Shown: positions 1-6,725 of the stretch, in pieces | How the letters are laid out: every line of letters starts with the position of its first letter | Numbering within the stretch: position 1 is the first letter of the stretch | Source of the DNA: Opitutia bacterium UBA7374 | GTDB lineage: Bacteria; Verrucomicrobiota; Verrucomicrobiia; Opitutales; Coraliomargaritaceae | Assembly (NCBI GenBank): GCA_002469895.1 | Contig: DKOA01000016.1 | Span: 1-16,293, forward strand | DNA: 16,293 nt | Reading direction: 5' to 3' | The notes under the pieces: model-generated | What the model saw: only the letters and a program-made list of their open reading frames with translations | Told to the model about the DNA's origin: nothing | Database searches by the model: none | Program-made: the position numbers and the translations under genes

Positions 1-797
1 ATGTTACCATCCACATACTTGCCGGCGCGGGGCCCAAGTATGATGACACAAGCGAGTGCTGCGAATCCGCCGAAAGCGTGAACAACTGCAGAACCGGCAA
101 AATCCTTGAAGCCAGCGCCGTCATTCAGGCCGCCGAGCCAACCACCTCCCCAGTGCCATGAACCGACAACCGGGTAAGCAATCGCAACCAAAAGGGTTGA
201 GAAAATCATAAAGCTGGAAAGCTTTACACGTTCGGCAACCGCACCCGAAACGATGGTCGCTGCTGTCGCGGCAAACATCGCTTGGAAGATAAAGTCACCA
301 TAGCCTGTCATGGCCAAGCCTACGCCACCGTAACCGAAAGTATCACCGCCATCTGCGTTGAGGTCACCGATCATGCTTCCAAAACTGATCCACCCATTAA
401 AGTCACCCGGATAGTGTGTATTAAATCCGATCACGGCGTAGGAAATAACGCCGATTGAGATAATGAACACGTTCTTGAACATAATGTTCACTGTGTTCTT
501 GGATTGAGTCAGACCCGCTTCTAGTGTAGCGAAGCCGAGGTGCATGATAAAGACAAGTGCGGCTGCTATTACCGTCCACAACATGGAGGTGGTAAAGAAG
601 TCGAATGCATATGCGTACTCACCTTGTGCTTCCAGTAGTGCGAGGTAATCCTCCGCTTGATCGTTACCAGCCGCAACTGCAGCTGCAGCAGGAGCCATTG
701 CCAAATCAGCGGCCGCGTCGGCTGCCTGTGTGGTTAATGGTCCGAAGAGCGCCGTTAGACCCAGCAAGAGGGCGAAAACAGATTTTTTGATCTTCAT
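1..797 (-). CDS. amtB: Ammonium transporter AmtB, 5' part (3' end outside window)
   Basis: Reading from the ATG at 797 down to the window edge gives 265 residues of an Amt/MEP/Rh ammonium channel without a stop. Residues 1-25 look like a cleavable signal peptide (basic MKIKK, hydrophobic stretch, TTQAA end), followed by an Ala-rich linker to about 60 and then membrane segments. Landmarks of the family are visible: the outer Phe-gate region FQAMFA (F175), SWHWGGGW (W216, equivalent to the recruitment-site Trp), DFAGSAVVH (D232 and pore His H240). The second pore His would lie beyond the edge. The protein conducts ammonium/ammonia across the inner membrane and is normally controlled by a PII protein; no glnK is visible on the upstream side. 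An in-frame ATG at 887 would add 30 residues, but it lies upstream of the transcription start expected from the sigma-54 promoter, so 797 is preferred. The Shine-Dalgarno is weak (GAGAAAA). Confidence 0.95.
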   Translation of the reverse strand, partial: MKIKKSVFALLLGLTALFGPLTTQAADAAADLAMAPAAAAVAAGNDQAEDYLALLEAQGEYAYAFDFFTTSMLWTVIAAALVFIMHLGFATLEAGLTQSKNTVNIMFKNVFIISIGVISYAVIGFNTHYPGDFNGWISFGSMIGDLNADGGDTFGYGGVGLAMTGYGDFIFQAMFAATAATIVSGAVAERVKLSSFMIFSTLLVAIAYPVVGSWHWGGGWLGGLNDGAGFKDFAGSAVVHAFGGFAALACVIILGPRAGKYVDGN

Positions 798-1161
798 GAT
801 GATAGTTTTCTCAGTTGATTGTATGTTAGAATTTTCAGCCGTCTGATGTAATACCAGCGACAGAATTCGTAAAAACGAACAATTCATAAGAGCAACCTAC
901 ATGCCAGTTTTCTAAACCCGCAGGAAAGACGACAAAAAAGAGCCTGTATATTAAAAATTTAATCTGTTAATCATTACTAGACAACAACTTATACATCAAT
1001 TAACCCATTTTTTTAATCTTGGCAGAATCCAGCAATTAGGCTACTTACCCGATAAAATAAGTAAGTGGTAGAGTGTAATTGAATAGCCACTATAGGCGAT
1101 TTTGAAAAAGGCTTACGGCCCATAAAACGCACCCATAGAGGCAATAACAGAGCCCCCGGAT
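798..1161. other. 364-bp intergenic region upstream of amtB
   Basis: No plausible gene is seen. The part next to amtB holds the sigma-54 promoter (891-907) and a small hairpin (866-879). The stretch 940-1020 is strikingly AT-rich (runs of A and T) and could be the activator-binding or DNA-bending region for the promoter. At 1043-1066 there is an inverted repeat, ACTTAC and GTAAGT around a 12-base loop, extendable with G-U pairs. It lies about 100 bases downstream of the glycosylase stop and lacks a T run on either strand, so it is not a convincing intrinsic terminator. Confidence 0.5.
891..907 (-). promoter_or_regulatory. Sigma-54 (-24/-12) promoter of amtB
   Basis: Read on the minus strand, 907 to 891 is CTGGCATGTAGGTTGCT. 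It matches the RpoN consensus YTGGCACG-N4-TTGCW at every fixed base except the C after TGGCA, which is T. The GG and GC elements have the correct 10-base spacing. The expected transcription start is near 880, giving a leader of about 83 nt to the ATG at 797. RpoN control with NtrC activation is typical of amtB genes. I did not find a clear NtrC site (TGCACC-N5-GGTGCA type) upstream. A TTCGT-AAAA-ACGAA hairpin (866-879) would sit at the very start of the transcript. Confidence 0.75.
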
Positions 1162-1689
1162 TTATTCCATTTCCCAAACAAAACGCCACGGCATAGCGGA
1201 CCACTCGGGGCCCGCGTAGTTGACCCCGATTCGAGGTGTTGCCCGCACCATGGCCGCCTCCGGCCGATATCCATCGTCCTCGACCCATAATCCGTTGGCG
1301 CGGCACAAGAGCCGATCATTATCGGAGCCATTTAAATGAAAGTGTCGGGTCAACCGCCCTGGCCCGTTCACCGGCTCCACACTACGTATTAAGATCGCTG
1401 CCGGATAGCCTTTCTCGCGGGTAACAATATTGAGTAACCAGTGTACCCCATAACAAAGATAAATATAACTATGCCCGGCTGAGCCAAACATAACCACATT
1501 TCGGGGAGTAGGCCCGCGGTGGGCATGTGAAGCACGATCCTCAAATCCGTCATATGCTTCCGTCTCGGTAATTCGGGAACGAAGGATCTTACCGGATGGT
1601 AAACGACGACATAACGATGTACCGAGCAAATCACGGGCTAATGAAGACGTGTCTCCGCTGAAATAACTACGATTCAAAACTTTCGCCAT
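1162..1689 (-). CDS. 3-methyladenine DNA glycosylase (AAG/MPG family)
   Basis: 175 residues of the methylpurine-DNA glycosylase (AAG) fold, which excises alkylated purines such as 3-methyladenine and starts base-excision repair. By alignment with human AAG, the visible active-site residues are: catalytic Glu E44 and Y46 in ETEAY, H55 in ASHAHRG, Y77 and Y80 in YIYLCYG (Y80 corresponds to the DNA-intercalating Tyr162), and N87 in LLNI. TPRN (61-64) and the C-terminal TPRIGVNYAG...PWRF are also family hallmarks. The length is slightly below the usual 185-210 but no core element is missing. It starts 12 bases after the dtd stop on the same strand and is probably co-transcribed with it. The final residues (VWEME) differ from the usual short basic tail. 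Confidence 0.95.
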   Translation of the reverse strand: MAKVLNRSYFSGDTSSLARDLLGTSLCRRLPSGKILRSRITETEAYDGFEDRASHAHRGPTPRNVVMFGSAGHSYIYLCYGVHWLLNIVTREKGYPAAILIRSVEPVNGPGRLTRHFHLNGSDNDRLLCRANGLWVEDDGYRPEAAMVRATPRIGVNYAGPEWSAMPWRFVWEME

Positions 1690-1701
1690 GACTCATTCAG
1701 A

Positions 1702-2157
1702 TTAGAAATCTCTTTGCGCAGAATCCAGAATCAGGGTGACCGGACCCTCATTGACCAAATCCACCTCCATATGCTGGCCAAAGCAACCGGTCGGCACCTC
1801 TTTTTGCAGATGTTCGGAAAGTTGCCGGACAAAGCCCTCGTAAAGGGTCTTTGCTCTGTCCGGAACGGCTGCGCGGTTGTAAGAGGGGCGACTTCCCTTT
1901 TTCAAGTTCCCCCAAAGTGTAAATTGACTGACCACTAGCACGGATCCGTTTACTGCCTCCAGAGAACGGTTCATTCGGCCATCTGCATCTTCCCATAGGC
2001 GTACCCGGCTAACCTTGCCTGCCAGCCAATCAATATCCGCAGCATTGTCACTGCCACCGATGCCCAACAAAACCAATAATCCCTTTCCAATAGAGCCAAC
2101 CTCCTGGTCTTCCACTCGTACGGAGGCCCGACTGACACGCTGTATAACTGCCCGCAT
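1702..2157 (-). CDS. dtd: D-aminoacyl-tRNA deacylase
   Basis: 151 residues from the ATG at 2157; this start gives the family-typical N-terminus MRAVIQRVSRASV. An ATG seven codons upstream (2178) is in frame but adds residues not usual for the family. The enzyme hydrolyses D-amino acids (and mischarged Gly) from tRNA, a cytosolic proofreading step. The two active-site signatures are present: SQFT (77-80) and the Gly-cisPro segment NEGPVT with G138-P139, which makes the chiral pocket at the dimer interface. The length is as expected. It is the first gene of a two-gene minus-strand unit with the DNA glycosylase, separated by 12 bases, and is divergent from the phosphatase gene at 2270. Confidence 0.96.
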   Translation of the reverse strand: MRAVIQRVSRASVRVEDQEVGSIGKGLLVLLGIGGSDNAADIDWLAGKVSRVRLWEDADGRMNRSLEAVNGSVLVVSQFTLWGNLKKGSRPSYNRAAVPDRAKTLYEGFVRQLSEHLQKEVPTGCFGQHMEVDLVNEGPVTLILDSAQRDF

Positions 2158-2269
2158 TTGTTCTTCTATCGAAGTCATCCGGAGCCACTTGGCCAGAGCA
2201 AATAGAGACTCGATTTATTCTTAAGCGAAAGATTGCCATGCCTTGGCTATTTTGCTGTACTAAGCTCCC

Positions 2270-3484
2270 ATGTTGGAAGACCAGCAAGCTACACAGAAAG
2301 AAGATGCGAAGTTGCTCAAGGCGTCGACGGAGCGACTTTTCGATGTCCTCATGGAGCAATCGGCTGATCGGATTTATATCAAAGACCGCCAAAGCCGATT
2401 TGTTACGGTCAGTCAGACACTCGCAGAAATGCACGGCTTTGAAGAAAGAGGCGAGTTGGAAGGTAAATCAGACTTTGACCTCTTCTCCAAAGAACACGCT
2501 CAACAGGCCTATGAAGACGAGCAGGAGATCCTCCGTACTGGCCTACCGATGATCAATAAGATCGAAAAAGAAACCTGGCCAGATGGTTCCATCAGTTGGG
2601 TCACTTCCTCAAAAGTTCCGCTCCACCTAGACTCCAATGAATCCATCGGTATTGTCGGCATATCGCGTGATGTAACCTCCGAATTTATCGCACAGGAGCA
2701 ACTGGCCAAGAGCGAACAACAACTGCGCGAGCAAAATATTAATATGCGGGCCGATTATGAAAGTGCTCGAAAAGTGCAGAGCGTCATCATACCGGGACGG
2801 ATTCCGGAGAACGCCAACCTGTCAATTGGTCATCTATGGAAACCGATGTCCTCAGTCGGGGGAGACATCATCAGCTTCCCGCGCAACCCCAAAAAACTGA
2901 CACTTTTTTATTTAGGTGATGTCTGTGGTCATGGTTTTACTGCCGCTTTCTACACTGTACTTTTAAAATACCTCAGCTCCCATGAGGCAGAAGTCTATGA
3001 CGGACACCCGGATCGCTTCCTCAATGCGATTAATCGGGAACTGGGGGGTCAAATGTCCGAGGGTTTTGTTACCGGCATCGCTGGACACTTCAGCCGACGC
3101 CGCCCAGACGGCGGACGCACTCTACACCTCTCCCACTCTGGCCACCCGCTAACCTTGGTCTATCGCGCAGCAGAAAATACACTGGAGCCGATAGACCTGC
3201 CCCCCGGTATGGTTATGGGCCTTCCCGGCGGTACTGCATCGAACACGGTGGAAATAGAAATGCAGCGCTACGATCGGTTTTATACCTATACCGATGGCAT
3301 TCTCGAAGCGGCAAACTCTGGAGATGAAGAATTCGGCAGTGAGCGCCTGATCGACTGTTTGCGGCAGCACTCCCACCGACCGCTACAAGAAGGCATCGAC
3401 GCTGTTTACGCCGCTGCTTCGATGCACACGAACAAGGGGATTCAACAGGATGACATCACTCTGCTTGGGTTTGAACTACTCTAG
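2270..3484 (+). CDS. PAS-domain SpoIIE/RsbU-type protein phosphatase
   Basis: 404 residues without signal peptide or membrane segment. Residues 18-140 form a PAS domain (PAS start RLFDVLMEQSADRIYIKD; PAC-like end SIGIVGISRDVT). Residues 138-170 are a charged helical linker (likely coiled coil). About 173-404 form a PPM/SpoIIE Ser/Thr phosphatase. Metal-binding aspartates are visible in VGGD (D199), GDVCGHG (D217), YTDG (D342) and QQDD (D394/D395), so activity is expected. The common VGGDFYDF motif reads VGGDIISF here, so the second Asp is absent; that residue is not one of the metal ligands I rely on. Such proteins dephosphorylate anti-sigma-factor antagonists (STAS domain) in partner-switching pathways, with PAS sensing the signal. 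No STAS or anti-sigma kinase gene is adjacent, so the target is unknown. No clear Shine-Dalgarno precedes the ATG. The gene ends 12 bases before fcl, which is convergent. Confidence 0.92.
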   Translation: MLEDQQATQKEDAKLLKASTERLFDVLMEQSADRIYIKDRQSRFVTVSQTLAEMHGFEERGELEGKSDFDLFSKEHAQQAYEDEQEILRTGLPMINKIEKETWPDGSISWVTSSKVPLHLDSNESIGIVGISRDVTSEFIAQEQLAKSEQQLREQNINMRADYESARKVQSVIIPGRIPENANLSIGHLWKPMSSVGGDIISFPRNPKKLTLFYLGDVCGHGFTAAFYTVLLKYLSSHEAEVYDGHPDRFLNAINRELGGQMSEGFVTGIAGHFSRRRPDGGRTLHLSHSGHPLTLVYRAAENTLEPIDLPPGMVMGLPGGTASNTVEIEMQRYDRFYTYTDGILEAANSGDEEFGSERLIDCLRQHSHRPLQEGIDAVYAAASMHTNKGIQQDDITLLGFELL

Positions 3485-3496
3485 CCGCAGACACGA

Positions 3497-4444
3497 CTAG
3501 GCGCGCAATCGCCCCTCAGCAAGTTCGGCTAAGAAGGACGCATAGGTCAGCGCCAAGCCGGATTCGATAGTCAGAGAAGGAGACCATCCTGTAGATTGCA
3601 GGAGCGATGTATCCGTCAACTTACGAGGCGTACCATCGGGCTTGCTCGGATCTAAAGAGATCTCTCCCCGGTAACCGACGACCTGCTTGATCAAGCCGGC
3701 CAAATCTCCGATAGAAATCTCCTGACCACTGCCCAGATTCACCCAGTCCGGTGGATTTTCCAGCCGCAAAAGATGAAGGATGCCGGCAGCCGCGTCATCA
3801 GCGTGGAGAAATTCACGCAGTGGCTTTCCCGTACCCCAGATAACCACCTCAGGAGCGCCGCTTTGACGAGCCTCATGAAAGCGTCGAATCAAAGCAGGCA
3901 GGACATGCGAGTTTTCCGGGTGATAATTATCGCCCGGACCGTACAGGTTAGTCGGCATAGCAGAATGGAAAGAGACACCATATTGCTGACGGTAGAATTG
4001 GCATAGTTTTAACCCGGCAATCTTGGCAATGGCATATGCCTCGTTCGTCGGCTCCAGAGAAGCCGTTAATAAAGAGGACTCCTTTATCGGCTGTTCGGCA
4101 AACTTCGGGTAGATACAGGTGCTCCCCAAAAACAGGAGACGACCCACCTTTGAGCGGTAGGCCTGATGGATCGTGTTTTGTGCAATCGCTAGATTCTCAT
4201 AGAGGAACTCTGCCGGATAGGTATGATTCGCATGAATGCCGCCCACTCGCGCAGCAGCGATAATTGCTACATCCGGTTTCTCTGATTCATAAAAAGCACG
4301 CACATCCGCCTGACTGGTTAAATCCAACTCAGCACGAGTCCGCGTCACAATGTTTGCGTAACCAGCGGATTTCAGTGCACGAATAATCGCCGATCCGACC
4401 ATCCCCTGATGACCGGCAACATAGATTTTTGATTGGGTATTCAT
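3497..4444 (-). CDS. fcl: GDP-L-fucose synthase (GDP-4-keto-6-deoxymannose epimerase/reductase)
   Basis: 315 residues, the family's usual length, of the short-chain dehydrogenase (extended SDR) type. It converts GDP-4-keto-6-deoxy-D-mannose to GDP-L-fucose by 3,5-epimerisation and NADPH reduction. Seen in the sequence: the nucleotide-binding loop GHQGMVGSA (11-19), catalytic S108 in LGSTCIYP with C110, Y137 and K141 in EAYAIAK, and H180 in NSHVLPAL. C110 and H180 correspond to the acid/base pair used for epimerisation in E. coli GMER. The ATG at 4444 starts 31 bases downstream of the gmd stop, so the two steps of GDP-fucose synthesis are encoded together. No fucosyltransferase or polysaccharide gene lies nearby, so the acceptor is not known from this window. 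Also named wcaG. Confidence 0.96.
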   Translation of the reverse strand: MNTQSKIYVAGHQGMVGSAIIRALKSAGYANIVTRTRAELDLTSQADVRAFYESEKPDVAIIAAARVGGIHANHTYPAEFLYENLAIAQNTIHQAYRSKVGRLLFLGSTCIYPKFAEQPIKESSLLTASLEPTNEAYAIAKIAGLKLCQFYRQQYGVSFHSAMPTNLYGPGDNYHPENSHVLPALIRRFHEARQSGAPEVVIWGTGKPLREFLHADDAAAGILHLLRLENPPDWVNLGSGQEISIGDLAGLIKQVVGYRGEISLDPSKPDGTPRKLTDTSLLQSTGWSPSLTIESGLALTYASFLAELAEGRLRA

Positions 4445-4475
4445 GGGATTGGATTTCTACGCTCCATCGTGTCGC

Positions 4476-5492
4476 CTAAGCCTGAATCGCCTGTTTGTAA
4501 GCCAACTCTTGCTTCGCCAATACAAGGTCTGCATCGACCATAATTTTCACCAATTCCTTGAAACACACTTTTGGCTCCCAGTTTAATTGCGTTTTGGCTT
4601 TGGATGAATCGCCAATCAATAAATCAACCTCTGTCGGTCGCTCATAGCGTTTGTCATAGTCCACGTATTTTTCCCAATCCAAATCGAGTAAGCTAAAACT
4701 CTCCATAACAAACTCCTTTACCGAATGCGTCTCATTCGTCGCCATGACATAATCATCGCCAACATCCTGCTGCAACATCAACCACATCGCTTCAACATAC
4801 TCCTTTGCATAGCCCCAGTCTCGCTGTGCATCCAGATTCCCCAAATAAAGCTTATCCTGCAGACCCATCTTAATACGAGTCGCTGCACGAGTGATTTTGC
4901 GCGTGACAAAGGTCTCCCCGCGACGTGGCGACTCATGGTTAAAGAGTATACCATTGGTCGCGTGCATATTGTACGATTCACGGTAGTTCACCGTCAGCCA
5001 ATAGGCGTAGACCTTGGCACACCCATAGGGCGAGCGTGGATAAAAGGGCGTTTTTTCCGTTTGGGGCACTTCCTGTACCATCCCAAACATTTCCGATGAG
5101 GAAGCCTGGTAAAAACGGCATTTTCCTTCTAAACCAACTTCGCGTATGGCCTCAAGCAAGCGTACCGTACCCAGACCGGTCACATCTCCCGTGTACTCCG
5201 GCACATCAAAGGAGACACGCACATGGCTCTGTGCACCCAGATGGTAAATTTCATCGGGTTGCAATTGATAGAGCAACTTCATCAACATCACTCCGTCTGC
5301 CAGATCACCGTAATGGAGAAAGAGCTTTGTCCCGTTTACATGCGGATCATTGTACAGATGATCGATCCGGCTGGTATTAAAAGTCGAACTGCGACGGATA
5401 ATTCCATGCACCTCGTAACCCTTTTCGAGAAGGAGTTCGGCTAGATAGGATCCGTCCTGCCCGGTTATTCCGGTTATCAATGCTTTTTTCAT
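4476..5492 (-). CDS. gmd: GDP-mannose 4,6-dehydratase
   Basis: 338 residues of an extended SDR enzyme that converts GDP-D-mannose to GDP-4-keto-6-deoxy-D-mannose, the first step to GDP-L-fucose. Visible motifs: TGITGQDGSYL (7-17) NADP-binding loop, RRSSTFNTSRIDHLY (33-47), SSSEMFG with S132 and E134, YGCAK with Y156 and K160, and FNHESPRRGETFVTRKI. These are the complete active site and substrate-binding set. The start at 5492 gives the standard MKKALITGITGQDG N-terminus. On the coding strand the bases before the ATG are pyrimidine-rich (TTCCTCCCT), so there is no Shine-Dalgarno. The gene precedes fcl in one unit and is divergent from the AraC-type regulator. The 71-base gap holds the direct repeats described separately. 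Confidence 0.97.
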   Translation of the reverse strand: MKKALITGITGQDGSYLAELLLEKGYEVHGIIRRSSTFNTSRIDHLYNDPHVNGTKLFLHYGDLADGVMLMKLLYQLQPDEIYHLGAQSHVRVSFDVPEYTGDVTGLGTVRLLEAIREVGLEGKCRFYQASSSEMFGMVQEVPQTEKTPFYPRSPYGCAKVYAYWLTVNYRESYNMHATNGILFNHESPRRGETFVTRKITRAATRIKMGLQDKLYLGNLDAQRDWGYAKEYVEAMWLMLQQDVGDDYVMATNETHSVKEFVMESFSLLDLDWEKYVDYDKRYERPTEVDLLIGDSSKAKTQLNWEPKVCFKELVKIMVDADLVLAKQELAYKQAIQA

Positions 5493-5514
5493 AGGGAGGA
5501 ACTTATCATAAAAA

Positions 5515-5564
5515 TTCGCATTTGTATTTTCGTATTTCCGTATTTTTAATTGTATATTTACGAA
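5515..5564. repeat. 8-bp tandem repeats and inverted repeat between gmd and the regulator
   Basis: Three head-to-tail 8-bp units, TTTGTATT (5521), TTCGTATT (5529) and TCCGTATT (5537), fill 5521-5544. A fourth similar unit, TTCGCATT, starts at 5515 and overlaps the first by two bases. In addition, TTCGTA (5529-5534) and TACGAA (5559-5564) form a perfect 6-bp inverted repeat with a 24-base centre, the right arm touching the regulator's ATG. The location, in the shared leader of divergent genes, suggests an operator for the adjacent AraC-type regulator, but that function is inferred only. Confidence 0.45.
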
Positions 5565-6694
5565 TGAAACAACAGAAAACCATTGCAGTGGCCTATGACC
5601 TCAACTTTCGCCAAGCGGGTGAAATTTTACGTGGAGTCTCCGAACATATGCAAAAAGAGGCCCTCAACTGGCGACTCGTGCCCCTCCAATATGGATTTGA
5701 GACCACCCTAATGCAATTGGCTCAATCCGGCCAGCTCTCTGGGGCCATTGGTTCCTTTATCAGTGACCAATGGATCCAAGGTCTCTTGGAATGTGATGTC
5801 CTAGCCATTAACCTCTTTCGCGTATCCGATATAAAAAGTATTCCAAGTGTCTGCTTAAACGATACCGCAATCGCCCGGAAGGCCGCTGAACATCTGGTTG
5901 TCCAAGGCGCCACTCAGTTTATCTACTTTGCCAATGGCAACACACATGCTGATACATTCTATGAGCAAGGATTCAATAAAGCCCTGAAAGCGGACCCTTG
6001 TATCTCCCTCAAGCCGGGCCCTCTTCTAGGAGAATCCATATCCGCCGTACTCCAGAATGGCCATACGGTCGGTGTCTTTTGCACGAGTGATCGGCTGGCA
6101 CGAGAGTTCATCACAGAAGCCAATCGGCAAAGCCTCAGCTGTGGGCGAGATTATCGACTGGTCTCTATCGGCAACGACCCCACCGAATCCGTCTTTGCCG
6201 GCACCGGCATTACCAGCTTTAACCCACCCATGTACACTTGTGGTGTCCGTGCAGCTAAACTCCTCGAAGAATCACTCAGTGGGCACATGCCCGCCCCGAG
6301 GGTCTACACGATCAGCCAGACCGAACTTCTCGTCCGCGAATCCTCACTCGCCTCACGTTCAGCGCGCATCGCACAAGCCGCAGCCAACTATATTAACGAG
6401 CACTTTTTCGACCCCACTCTGGATGCAGGTAAGCTGGCCCGAGCCATTGGTGTCTCCCGTCGCGTACTCGAACTCTCCCTTCAGGATACCGAACTCCCCA
6501 GCCCCTACCAACTCATTTCCCAAGCCCGTTTACAAGAGGCCAGCGATCTACTCAGCCAGACCGATCTGCCTGTCAGCGAAATCGGACGTCGTAGCGGCTA
6601 TCCCGAACCGCATCATTTTTCTGCCTGGTTTAAAGCACGTACCGAACAATGCCCACGTAACTACAGACGATACAGAAAGCCCGCTTCTGTTTGA
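5564..6694 (+). CDS. AraC-family regulator with LacI-like sensor domain (XylR-type)
   Basis: 376 residues from the first ATG at 5564. A TTG at 5522 would add 14 hydrophobic residues encoded by the upstream repeats, which is less plausible. Residues 5-260 resemble a periplasmic-binding/LacI-type ligand domain: KTIAVAYDL start, GAIGSFISDQW, VCLNDTAIARKAAEHLV, FCTSDRLAREF and VSIGNDPTESVFAG. Residues 268-372 are an AraC DNA-binding domain with two helix-turn-helix units (about 286-306 and 335-357) and the typical GYPEPHHFSAWFK signature. This is the XylR-like architecture used for sugar-responsive control and very common in Verrucomicrobiota. The ligand cannot be named. It is divergent from gmd-fcl, and hemH starts only 31 bases after its stop, so either neighbouring set could be a target. 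No Shine-Dalgarno is visible. Confidence 0.9.
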   Translation: MKQQKTIAVAYDLNFRQAGEILRGVSEHMQKEALNWRLVPLQYGFETTLMQLAQSGQLSGAIGSFISDQWIQGLLECDVLAINLFRVSDIKSIPSVCLNDTAIARKAAEHLVVQGATQFIYFANGNTHADTFYEQGFNKALKADPCISLKPGPLLGESISAVLQNGHTVGVFCTSDRLAREFITEANRQSLSCGRDYRLVSIGNDPTESVFAGTGITSFNPPMYTCGVRAAKLLEESLSGHMPAPRVYTISQTELLVRESSLASRSARIAQAAANYINEHFFDPTLDAGKLARAIGVSRRVLELSLQDTELPSPYQLISQARLQEASDLLSQTDLPVSEIGRRSGYPEPHHFSAWFKARTEQCPRNYRRYRKPASV

Positions 6695-6725
6695 CAACTT
6701 CCTTGCTCCGCTACCTTCTCACACC

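Noticed and set aside
798..887. In-frame upstream start (ATG at 887) adding 30 residues to AmtB
   Set aside because: It lies upstream of the transcription start expected from the sigma-54 promoter, and the ATG at 797 begins a normal signal peptide.
3503..3516. GGCG/CGCC hairpin at the phosphatase-fcl convergence
   Set aside because: A 4-bp stem inside fcl coding sequence without a T tract; too weak to call a terminator.
5493..5500. Shine-Dalgarno-like AGGGAGGA on the plus strand
   Set aside because: No start codon lies 5-10 bases downstream, and the next in-frame start for the regulator is much farther away. It is simply the complement of the pyrimidine-rich gmd leader.
5522..5563. TTG start at 5522 for the regulator
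   Set aside because: It would encode hydrophobic residues from the direct repeats and has no ribosome site at a normal distance; the ATG at 5564 gives a typical N-terminus.
6057..6725. Open frame in phase with hemH extending 223 codons upstream
   Set aside because: It lies entirely inside the AraC-type regulator gene in another frame. Its protein is Ser/Pro/Thr-rich with no domain, and the ferrochelatase N-terminus starts exactly at the ATG at 6726.
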